This document shows, piece after piece, positions 7,403 through 15,109 of a stretch of 32,716 bases of DNA. The stretch comes from Campylobacterota bacterium. Lineage in GTDB: Bacteria; Campylobacterota; Campylobacteria; Campylobacterales; SZUA-545. How positions within the stretch are numbered: the stretch's first letter is position 1; the number at the start of each line of letters is the position of its first letter. The stretch is taken from the NCBI GenBank assembly GCA_003561815.1, contig PWVP01000202.1, positions 1-32,716 on the forward strand, given 5' to 3'. The position numbers and the translations under genes are program-made. The notes beneath the pieces are model-generated. The model did not search any database. It was not told the DNA's origin and worked only from the letters and a program-made list of their open reading frames with translations.

Positions 7403-8434
7403 TTATCCTTTCTCCGGGGGTGCCGGAAGTTCGCGCAAGAAGTGTGCATACTCTTCAGGCGGTGTGGGGTTAATATAACAACCACTGGAGAGCTCAAACC
7501 CATCACGCGCCTCAAAGCGGGGCACGATCGCCACATGCCAGTGGAAAAAGTGCTCGAGGTGGTGAAAGTAGTTTGGCTTCGGATGGGGCCGTTTGGGTGG
7601 GGCGCTGACGAGGGTGAGGTTGAGATCGGGATCCTCAAGTGCCAGAGCCAGACGGCCGAGAATCCACTCGCTCGCCTCGGCCAGATCACCTAGCGCGTCG
7701 CTGCTAAGCTGTTCAAAGTGGCTCTCATGGCTCAAAGGCACAATCCACACCTCAAACTCAAAGCGGGGGGCAAAGGGGGCAAAAACCAGAAAGTGGCGGT
7801 TGCGATAGAGGATGCGGCTCTGATCGGCCTCTTCGCTCTCGAGCATGTCGCACACCAGGCACCGCTCATGGTGGTTATAGTGGCGCCTGGAGGCGTCGAT
7901 AATCCGCTCGGTCGCCGGGGGGATAAAGGGGAGCGCGACAATCTGCGAGTGGCTGTGCGGGATGGTGTTGCCCGCCTTCATCCCCTGATTTTTAAAGGCG
8001 TGGATGTGGGCGATCCGTCCATCTTTGCTCAGCGCTTCGATCCGATCGCGAAAGCTCTGATAGAGCGCGCGCAGATTTTTTTGGTCGAAGTGGCAGAGGT
8101 GGGTGGTCGCTTTGGGGTGATCGATCACCATCTCATGGGCCCCAAACCCGCCAATAATGGAGTAAAACCCCCGCTTGGCCCGCTTAAGGGGCGCCTCTAG
8201 TTTTAGTAGCGGAAAACGGTTGGCAAAGACGCGCGTGAGCCAGGAGGCGGTGATGCGGGGATTTTCGCGAACGGCGTAGATCTCAGGCGGTGTGCGCTGC
8301 TCCTGGCCGTGGATAAAGGGATCGTTAATCGCCGCCGGTGGTGGAGAGCCGGGCGAAAAGGCGGGGCGCTTGGCCCGGTTGGGGGCGATAATCACCCAGG
8401 TGTCATAGAGCATCTGGTGGCGAAACTCGTTCAT
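7403..8434 (-). CDS. galT: galactose-1-phosphate uridylyltransferase / ADP-glucose phosphorylase family protein
   Basis: HIT-superfamily nucleotidyl transferase of 343 residues that moves a nucleotidyl group between sugar phosphates. Family features are NRFPLL near residue 72, GAHEMVIDHP at 98-107, the nucleophile region NTIPHSHSQ (156-164) and a CLVC zinc pair at 192-195. Classical GalT has His-Pro-His-x-Gln; here the middle residue is Ser (His160-Ser-His162-Ser-Gln), a variant I associate with ADP-glucose phosphorylase-type members. In this operon, turning ADP-glucose or UDP-glucose to glucose-1-phosphate would make more sense than galactose use, since no other Leloir gene is nearby. It starts at ATG 8434, overlapping the preceding gene in ATGA. 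Confidence 0.82.
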   Translation of the reverse strand: MNEFRHQMLYDTWVIIAPNRAKRPAFSPGSPPPAAINDPFIHGQEQRTPPEIYAVRENPRITASWLTRVFANRFPLLKLEAPLKRAKRGFYSIIGGFGAHEMVIDHPKATTHLCHFDQKNLRALYQSFRDRIEALSKDGRIAHIHAFKNQGMKAGNTIPHSHSQIVALPFIPPATERIIDASRRHYNHHERCLVCDMLESEEADQSRILYRNRHFLVFAPFAPRFEFEVWIVPLSHESHFEQLSSDALGDLAEASEWILGRLALALEDPDLNLTLVSAPPKRPHPKPNYFHHLEHFFHWHVAIVPRFEARDGFELSSGCYINPTPPEEYAHFLRELPAPPEKG

Positions 8435-10428
8435 TCTCCCTCCTTGATGCCAAGCTCAACCGTGACGCGGTGGCGCGTCTTGGGCTTAAAGAGCAGATAG
8501 AGTGCTATCTGCTGGCAGGTGCGCTCCAGTCCCGCCTCACTCTGGCTGATGGTGTAGATGGGGTGGCTATAGAGCCCAAAATCCAGATCGGCATCCAGGC
8601 AGATGGTTTGATTCAGCCACGGGCAGTAGAGGCGCACCTGACGGGTGGCTGCGATCGCGATCGGCTCAAGCGCACCCTGGCCGTTAAGGGTAAGCCGATC
8701 GGGGTTGGCGAAGTGAAAGTTGTGCGCCTGCAGGTAGGCCGACGCTTCGGGCAGATCCAAAGCGGTCTCCACCCGCAGACGATCCCCTTTAAGGGCGACT
8801 CGCTTCTGGCAGGTGAGGGCATCGGCTTTGGCTTTAAAGGTGGCTTTTGCCTCCATCAGTGCCCCCTCTTGTGTGGCCTGGAGGCTAAACGAGCGCTCAC
8901 AGAGATCGCTATAATCCTCAAAACTCTGAGCAAAGAGCGTGTCGCTATCGACGCTCTCGACCAGGTGATCGATAAAGCTGTGGCGCGGGTAGCGATCGTA
9001 GATGAGGTGCTTGAGCGCCTCCTGATCGGCGCTGAGTGCCGTATCGTGGATGGTGGCGGGCTGCTCACCCTGCTGGGTATCGTGCCCGGCAGTGATCTGG
9101 GCGTGGTACGCCTCTTCGCGCCGCATCAGGGTGTTGAGCAGATTGAACCGCTTAGAGAGGATGTGCAGCTCACTAAGGCTTCCACCCTTTTCGGGCTCAA
9201 AACCGGCGATGAGCTTCCGGCTGCGCAGACGAAGCTGCTTCGCGCCGTTCATCTGCCAGTCCCTTATCTCACACGGCGTCTGCTTGAGCGCCATCTCCGC
9301 TTCGATCAGGTAGCGCCAGGCGGTATCGCGCAGACTGGGCAGATAGAGCCCCCCGAAAACGCCGTGCCAGAGGACATCATTGCACTGCGCTTTGGCGATG
9401 GCCGACTCGAAGGCGGGATTTTTGCGTTTGGGGCGCTGGTTACACAGATCGAGCATCCGGCGGTGGATGCGCCCGCTCTCGGAGTAGCGCACCAGGAAGT
9501 TTTTCCAGGTGGCCCCACGGGTGAAGCGCTCCGCCTCATCCTCCAGCCCCATCTCGCCAAGCGCGTGCTTGAGGTGTGCCAGTCGCTGGTGCTCGGCCGG
9601 ACGCAGGCTCCACTCCCCCATCTCATAGTAGGAGACATCGGGCGGGTAGAGCATCCCCAGCGGGCGGTGCTGATCGAAGTAGTCGCAATAGAGCCCCGCT
9701 TCGATCGCCGGATGGGCCAGAGTCGCTTCGATAAAGGCGCGCAGCCACCCCTTCTCATAAACCCATTCATGGGTTCCCGGCCACACCCCAAACTTCTCGC
9801 CATCATCAAAGATTACCGCCGCGCCGCTTTGGCGGGTGAGGGTCTCTATCACCTCTTCGTGCTTCCAGAAGGGAACCTGGTAGCGCAGCGGCTTGCTGAT
9901 GGGAAAGAGCCCCAGCGATCGACCACCGCTTTCGGTGAGGTAGTAGCCGTTGAGCGCTTCGCGGGCTAAACCGGTACAGAGCAGGTGGTAGTCGTCGACA
10001 ATCACATACTCGATGCCCGCCTCGACCAGATCGGTGATAATCGATCCGTCATAGACCCGCTCGGTCAGCCAGAGCCCCCGGGGGCGCTGATCGAAGTGGG
10101 TCTGGATAAAATCACTCAACATCGCAATCTGCTTTTGGCGATCGGCGGGGGGGATAGCGGCTAGAATCGGCTCATAAAACCCCCCGGTAAACCACTCGAT
10201 CTGCCCGCGGCGGCTCATCTGCGCCATGAGTGAAAAGAGCTCAGGATCGTGCTGCTGGATAAACTCCAGCAGCCAGCCGCTGTAGTGGGCGCTAAAGCGA
10301 AACTCAGGGTACTCAAAGGCCACCTCAAAAAAGGGGCGATAGGAGCGTGCCGTCGCCTCTAAGACCACATGATCGAAGTTGTCAATCGGCTGGTGGGAGT
10401 GAACCCCCAAAAGGAGTGTTGTGTTCAT
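8431..10428 (-). CDS. GH57 4-alpha-glucanotransferase (amylomaltase type)
   Basis: Disproportionating enzyme that transfers alpha-1,4-glucan segments between chains. The N-terminal GH57 barrel shows GVHSHQPIDNF (8-18), EWFTGGFYEP (78-87), GLWLTERVYDG with the nucleophile Glu123 (the same number as in Thermococcus litoralis 4-alpha-glucanotransferase), and IFDDGEKFGVWPGT with the acid/base Asp at 208 or 209. The helical DUF1925 and beta-rich DUF1926 modules follow, for a total of 665 residues, the usual size of this subfamily. The ATG at 10428 comes 1 nt after the amylase stop, with AAGGAG upstream. It probably trims and rebuilds chains alongside the phosphorylase and branching enzyme. Confidence 0.9.
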   Translation of the reverse strand: MNTTLLLGVHSHQPIDNFDHVVLEATARSYRPFFEVAFEYPEFRFSAHYSGWLLEFIQQHDPELFSLMAQMSRRGQIEWFTGGFYEPILAAIPPADRQKQIAMLSDFIQTHFDQRPRGLWLTERVYDGSIITDLVEAGIEYVIVDDYHLLCTGLAREALNGYYLTESGGRSLGLFPISKPLRYQVPFWKHEEVIETLTRQSGAAVIFDDGEKFGVWPGTHEWVYEKGWLRAFIEATLAHPAIEAGLYCDYFDQHRPLGMLYPPDVSYYEMGEWSLRPAEHQRLAHLKHALGEMGLEDEAERFTRGATWKNFLVRYSESGRIHRRMLDLCNQRPKRKNPAFESAIAKAQCNDVLWHGVFGGLYLPSLRDTAWRYLIEAEMALKQTPCEIRDWQMNGAKQLRLRSRKLIAGFEPEKGGSLSELHILSKRFNLLNTLMRREEAYHAQITAGHDTQQGEQPATIHDTALSADQEALKHLIYDRYPRHSFIDHLVESVDSDTLFAQSFEDYSDLCERSFSLQATQEGALMEAKATFKAKADALTCQKRVALKGDRLRVETALDLPEASAYLQAHNFHFANPDRLTLNGQGALEPIAIAATRQVRLYCPWLNQTICLDADLDFGLYSHPIYTISQSEAGLERTCQQIALYLLFKPKTRHRVTVELGIKEGE

Positions 10429-10429
10429 T

Positions 10430-12532
10430 TTATATGTACCATAGGGCGTTAAACTCCGGCATCTTTAGACTTAGGGCGCGATAGAGCGGGATGCGCTGGA
10501 TCAAGGTCTCCTGCCGGTAGAGCATAAAGGCGACATCGGGGGTCTCCTGCGGATCGTCGATCGGATCGAGCAGTTTAATCTCCAGACAGCTCCGCATGGC
10601 CGCCTCCAGATGATCGCTGCATTGGGCGGTGGCGAGCTTTTTAGGATCGAGCTTGAGCCGCCGCTGGCTTTTGTGGCGTCCGCCCAGCTCGATCTCGAGC
10701 AGATAGTCACCGCTTTCGAGGCGATCGATATTGCCCTGTAGCTGGAAAAAGAAGTGGCGTCCGTCGGTGCCATAAAGCAGTGTCTCAAAGATCGCCCCCG
10801 AGCTGTCCATCGCCGAAAAGGCGCGGGTGAGATCGAGTCGGCCCGCACCCATCCACTCAAAGTAGCTGCTCTGATAGCCGTCGATACGCGGGGAGATGGG
10901 GGCTGAGGGGGCGATGAGGTCGCTTGTCTGGGGGTCGACCTGCTTGATCGCCTCATCAAGCACTTTGGGCGGTTTTTTGCCAAGCAGGTGAAAGACCTGG
11001 CGCAGATGGCTTCGAAAGAGGGCATCAAACTCAGAGGCCAGCGGCGTGTAGTGATCGTCGCCAAACCACCAGAACCAGTCGCTGCCTTCAGCGATGAGGA
11101 GCGCCTCCTGGATCGCTTCGGCCTTTTGGGTATCGAGCGACTCGGCCGCCTGGGTGGCCGCCTCTTTGGTCATGGCCAGCAGCTCCCAGGCGCGGTTTTT
11201 CTCCGCGTGGCCCATCCAGGTGGAGAGTGAGCCGTAGATCCAGCTGCCCGGCTGCAGACTCTGCAGACTCCGGGGGTGGAGCTGTTCTTGCTCAAACGCC
11301 TCGGGTACGGTGATGGCCTGACACCAGGGTGCCTTTTCGATCCGCTCATACAGGGCGTTGAAAAACTCAAAGCCGTTGTTCTGATAAAACTCCCACGCAT
11401 TCTCCCCATCTAAAAAGACCGAGACCAGCGGGTTAAAATCGCAGCTCTCATGGATCGCTTTGAGTTTGGCCATAAAGTCATCGGCAGCGTGCTGGGGATC
11501 GAACGAGGCGTAGTTAAAGCCGATCAGATCGCTTAGCGCCTTATCCCGAAAGAGCATCCCGATGGGGCCTTCGGGGGTTTCGAGTCGATAGGGGCGGTAG
11601 AGATCGCTTCGCTGGTGGGGCCCATCCAGGCTCTTAAAGAGAATATCCTCATCGGTGCAGGCGTAGGGGATGGATCGGCTGGCCAGCAGCGCCATCGCCT
11701 TTTCGCTCACTGCCCCCTCTGCTGGCCAGAAGCCCGGCGGCGGAGCGTCAAACTGCTCACGATACCACGAAGCGGCGCGGTCGACCTGGGTGGCCGCATC
11801 GTCGCTGAAATCGCACCAGCGCTTCGGAGTCTCAATCTGGCCATCGGAGGCTTTGGCCGCTTTGAGATCGAGCAGAAGTGGTAAAATCGGGTGATAAAAG
11901 GGGGTGGTAAAGATGGCGATCTGACCCATCTTCTGCGCCTCTTTGTAGCGCTTGGGGATGCTGGCACAGAACGCCACCAGCACCTCAATCAGCCGCTTTT
12001 TCTCCTCCTGGGTAAAACGCGAACCCTTCTTGATCAGCGATTTGACGGTGGGCTCTTCGCGGCGAAGCAGATTGCCGCACCAGGCGAGCAGGAAGAGTAC
12101 CGCCAGATCGGTGAGCTCCTGATCGTCAAAGTGGCGCACCGCCTCCTCGGCACTCTCAAATCGGCTTCGCTTCTCATAGAGCGCCTGATAGCCCCAAAGG
12201 GGCGCAATCATGGTCTGGGGATTGGCAAAAAACCCCTTCTCCAGCAGCGCAGCCTTCTCCTTCTCATCAAGGCTCTGCGCCTCTTTAGCCAGAAGGTTCA
12301 GGAGCCGATCGTGCTGCCACCCTTTGGGGTAGGCCTCAAGCTGCACCATCAAAGAGGGGACCAGATTGTAGGTGGCCTTTAGGCCGGGAAAGTGGCTCTG
12401 GATCCAGGGCAGCTCGGCGTAATCTTTGATGGCGTGGAGAAAGACCCACGGCATGAGACTCTCCTGGCTGCCCCCCTCACGGTACCAGGGTTGGTGCATG
12501 TGCCACAGCAGGGTCAGATAGAGGGTTTTCAT
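10430..12532 (-). CDS. GH57 alpha-amylase-like glycoside hydrolase
   Basis: GH57 hydrolase acting on alpha-glucans. The conserved regions are LLWHMHQPWY (8-17), PGFWPAEGAVS with probable nucleophile Glu272, and VSVFLDGENAWEFY with probable acid/base Asp375, numbered from ATG 12532. It is the third and most divergent GH57 protein of the operon, at 700 residues. The C-terminal 180 residues are beta-rich without GH57 motifs and may be a carbohydrate-binding region. ATG 12532 overlaps the upstream stop in ATGA and is preferred; an in-frame GTG 24 nt upstream is possible. No signal peptide is present, so it should act on intracellular glucan. The linkage cut (alpha-1,4 or alpha-1,6) is undecided. 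Confidence 0.85.
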   Translation of the reverse strand: MKTLYLTLLWHMHQPWYREGGSQESLMPWVFLHAIKDYAELPWIQSHFPGLKATYNLVPSLMVQLEAYPKGWQHDRLLNLLAKEAQSLDEKEKAALLEKGFFANPQTMIAPLWGYQALYEKRSRFESAEEAVRHFDDQELTDLAVLFLLAWCGNLLRREEPTVKSLIKKGSRFTQEEKKRLIEVLVAFCASIPKRYKEAQKMGQIAIFTTPFYHPILPLLLDLKAAKASDGQIETPKRWCDFSDDAATQVDRAASWYREQFDAPPPGFWPAEGAVSEKAMALLASRSIPYACTDEDILFKSLDGPHQRSDLYRPYRLETPEGPIGMLFRDKALSDLIGFNYASFDPQHAADDFMAKLKAIHESCDFNPLVSVFLDGENAWEFYQNNGFEFFNALYERIEKAPWCQAITVPEAFEQEQLHPRSLQSLQPGSWIYGSLSTWMGHAEKNRAWELLAMTKEAATQAAESLDTQKAEAIQEALLIAEGSDWFWWFGDDHYTPLASEFDALFRSHLRQVFHLLGKKPPKVLDEAIKQVDPQTSDLIAPSAPISPRIDGYQSSYFEWMGAGRLDLTRAFSAMDSSGAIFETLLYGTDGRHFFFQLQGNIDRLESGDYLLEIELGGRHKSQRRLKLDPKKLATAQCSDHLEAAMRSCLEIKLLDPIDDPQETPDVAFMLYRQETLIQRIPLYRALSLKMPEFNALWYI

Positions 12533-15033
12533 GCCTCTTCGGTTCCCTGTTTCCACTGGGCGATTTTGGTCGCATACTCGATAAGCAGCCGGTTGCCGCT
12601 CTCCTCATCGGCCGACTGGATATAGAGGTGGATCATCTCCTCGTACTGATCGGGCACCATCACCACGAAGCCGCCACTATGTATGATCTTCACCCCATCG
12701 GCGAAGCTCACCTCTTTACCCATCGCCTCTTCGCTAAAGCGGCGCATCATGGTGCCCTTCATCGACAGATCGCACGGGATCTGCTGGTGGGCGAAGTGGT
12801 AACGCCCGCTTGCGGTGAGCAGATCGTCCAGGCGGCTGGCATGGCACGAGAGCATCTCGACAATCTTCACCGCTGCAAACATCGCATCGAAGTTGAGCCC
12901 GAAGCGGGTGAAGGCAAACTGGTTATCCAGTGTCGCCACCAGATCGTACTCGGCGATATCCTTAGCTGAGAGGTTGTGCATTTTGCCCCGGGTGATGGTG
13001 AGGTTTTTGAGTTTGCTATCACACACATCCGGTGCGCTGACGGGCAGGTAGACACGGCACCCCTTCGGGTGGCACTGATCGAGCAGCTGCAGGACAATCA
13101 AAAGCGCCTCGTGCCCCTCCAGTCGCCGCCCGGTTTCGGTGATAATCTCGAGCCGCTGACCGTGGGGGTAGATCAAAAAGCCCGCGCTCATGTGCAGCGT
13201 GCGAACAATCTGGCTGATATTGATCCGCGCCTGATCGAGGTGGCTGGGCAGCTTAGAGAGCTTCTTGTCATCAAAGTAGGCGTTTAGGATCACATTCTCC
13301 ACGCCAAGGCTGTTAAGCAGGGTGGGAAAGACCATGGTGGTGTTGCCATAGAGCAGATCGACGGCGATCTTGGGCTTGGCAGCGACCAGCTTCTCGCCAT
13401 CGATCTGCTCGGTAAAGCCGGCGATATACTCTGCTCCCAGTGTGTGCGCTTCGTAGATGCTGCCGAGATCCTCTCCGCCTACGCGGCGGAAGTTTTCGCG
13501 AAAGAAGATCCGCTCACAGCTCTTTTCTACCGAGCTGTTAACCGCCAGCCCGTGCTCATCATAAAAGAGGATCTCCGTCTGCTGGGCGCAGCTCTCTGAC
13601 TGGCGGAAGTGGACACCGGCCAGCACCTCGGGGCGTTGACTCAAAGAGTGGCGCAGCACCGCTGAGGGGACGAAGTGGGGGTTGAGAATATCCACCCCCG
13701 CGCTCATCAGGCCACTCATAAAGGCGCGCTTGAGCATCCGGGAGGCTTTGTGGTAGTCGCGGCTGACATAGACTTTGGCCCCCACTGGCAGGTTGCTGGC
13801 AAAGGCGGCAGCCAGCTTGGTGGCCATCTCGCAGGAGAGCTCGATGTTGGTGCGTCCTTTGACCTGTCCGCCTTCGAAGAGGCTCTTTTTATACTTATCG
13901 CCCCAGATGACATTGCTGCTCACCACAGCGGCATCCTCGATCGCCTTTTTAGGCCAGATGATCACATCTTTTTCGATCAAAACCCCTTTGCCCAGCTCGC
14001 ACGCTTCGGCGACGATCGCCCCTTCGCGCACCATACACTTCTTTTCCAGGGTGTTGTCGTTGCACAGCAGGGTGTTGTTCAGCTCAGACTGCTCGCCGAT
14101 GCGTACCCGCTCCCAGAGGGTGCACTCTTCGAGTTTGACCCGCCGATCGATCACCGAGTGATCGCCAATCACGCTGTTTTTCAGCGTGACGGCTTTGCCC
14201 AGTTTGACGCTCTGTCCGATGACGGCGGTCCCTTCGATGCTCAGATCCTTCGGCAGGGTGGTCTCACTCTGGACATAGGCGACCCCTTCGCCCACTTTGA
14301 CCCGTTTGCCCGGCAGGGTGACGCCGGTTTTGAGGTTGAGAATATCGTTGATCGCCTCACGGTAGCTCTGCGGATTGCCCACATCCCGCCAGTACCCTTT
14401 GGCGTTATGGCCCCAGAGGGTGATCCCCTCTGCCATCAGCTTAGGGAAGAGATCTTTGGAGAAGTCGTAGTTGCTGTTTTCGGGGATGTGCGAGAGGATT
14501 TCCGGCTCGCACACATAGATGCCGGTATTGATGGTGTCGCTAAAGACCTCCCCCCAGCCGGGCTTCTCTAAAAAGCGCTGGATCTCGCCGCGCTTATCGG
14601 CGATCACCACCCCAAACTGCAGCGGGTCGGCCACCGAGGTGAGGGTGATGGTGAGTTTTGATTTGCGCTCTTCGTGAAAGGCGATAATCTTCTCAAAATC
14701 AAAATCGGTGATCAGATCGCCGCTGACAATCACAAAGGGCTCATCCAAAAGCCCCTCCGCCTTTTTAACCGCTCCGGCGGTGCCGTAGTCATCATCGGGC
14801 AGCACATAGTCGATCTTGATCCCCAGTCGGCTGCCGTCACCAAAGTGCTCTTTGACCACTTCGGGTTTGAAGTAGAGCAGCACCACAAACTCCTGAATAC
14901 CGACCGCTTTGAGTTGGAGCATGATATGCTCCATCATTGGGCGGCCCACCACCGGGAGCATCGGTTTGGGGAGTGAGTTGGTTAATGGTTGGATGCGGGT
15001 GCCAAATCCCCCCGCCATAACGACTGCCTTCAT
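12529..15033 (-). CDS. sugar-phosphate nucleotidyltransferase fused to a degenerate phosphomannomutase domain
   Basis: An 834-residue three-part protein. Residues 1-230 are a nucleotidyltransferase with GGFGTRIQPLT and KPMLPVVGRP at the start, SGDLITD (104-110) and EKPGWGE (156-162). Residues 240-380 are left-handed beta-helix hexapeptide repeats. Residues 390-834 have the phosphohexomutase fold, but the active-serine loop (normally TASHNP) reads VHFRQSESC at 474-482, and the metal loop (normally DGDxDR) reads IYPHGQR, so mutase activity is probably lost. Such proteins are usually annotated mannose-1-phosphate guanylyltransferase. Here it heads a glucan operon without a visible glgC, so it might supply ADP- or UDP-glucose (inference). 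The start is ATG 15033, with AAAGGA 9 nt upstream. Confidence 0.88.
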   Translation of the reverse strand: MKAVVMAGGFGTRIQPLTNSLPKPMLPVVGRPMMEHIMLQLKAVGIQEFVVLLYFKPEVVKEHFGDGSRLGIKIDYVLPDDDYGTAGAVKKAEGLLDEPFVIVSGDLITDFDFEKIIAFHEERKSKLTITLTSVADPLQFGVVIADKRGEIQRFLEKPGWGEVFSDTINTGIYVCEPEILSHIPENSNYDFSKDLFPKLMAEGITLWGHNAKGYWRDVGNPQSYREAINDILNLKTGVTLPGKRVKVGEGVAYVQSETTLPKDLSIEGTAVIGQSVKLGKAVTLKNSVIGDHSVIDRRVKLEECTLWERVRIGEQSELNNTLLCNDNTLEKKCMVREGAIVAEACELGKGVLIEKDVIIWPKKAIEDAAVVSSNVIWGDKYKKSLFEGGQVKGRTNIELSCEMATKLAAAFASNLPVGAKVYVSRDYHKASRMLKRAFMSGLMSAGVDILNPHFVPSAVLRHSLSQRPEVLAGVHFRQSESCAQQTEILFYDEHGLAVNSSVEKSCERIFFRENFRRVGGEDLGSIYEAHTLGAEYIAGFTEQIDGEKLVAAKPKIAVDLLYGNTTMVFPTLLNSLGVENVILNAYFDDKKLSKLPSHLDQARINISQIVRTLHMSAGFLIYPHGQRLEIITETGRRLEGHEALLIVLQLLDQCHPKGCRVYLPVSAPDVCDSKLKNLTITRGKMHNLSAKDIAEYDLVATLDNQFAFTRFGLNFDAMFAAVKIVEMLSCHASRLDDLLTASGRYHFAHQQIPCDLSMKGTMMRRFSEEAMGKEVSFADGVKIIHSGGFVVMVPDQYEEMIHLYIQSADEESGNRLLIEYATKIAQWKQGTEEA

Positions 15034-15062
15034 ACTTCATGATCCTTTCGCGCTCTGCGCTG

Positions 15063-15068
15063 ATTGTA
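15063..15068 (-). promoter_or_regulatory. candidate -10 box of the glucan operon
   Basis: TACAAT lies 30 nt upstream of the first gene of the eight-gene run, preceded by a T/A-rich stretch but no clear -35 box. It is the only sizeable gap upstream of these overlapping genes, so a promoter is expected here. Confidence 0.4.
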
Positions 15069-15109
15069 GGGCGTTAATCTAAAAATTCTATTACGGTGCT
15101 ATCGGGTGT

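Noticed and set aside
8470..9969. 499-codon plus-strand open frame opposite the 4-alpha-glucanotransferase
   Set aside because: No recognisable motifs or operon context; the minus strand carries all GH57 catalytic motifs over the same bases.
13675..14571. 298-codon plus-strand open frame opposite the nucleotidyltransferase
   Set aside because: Antisense of hexapeptide repeats and the nucleotidyltransferase domain, with no protein-family signal.
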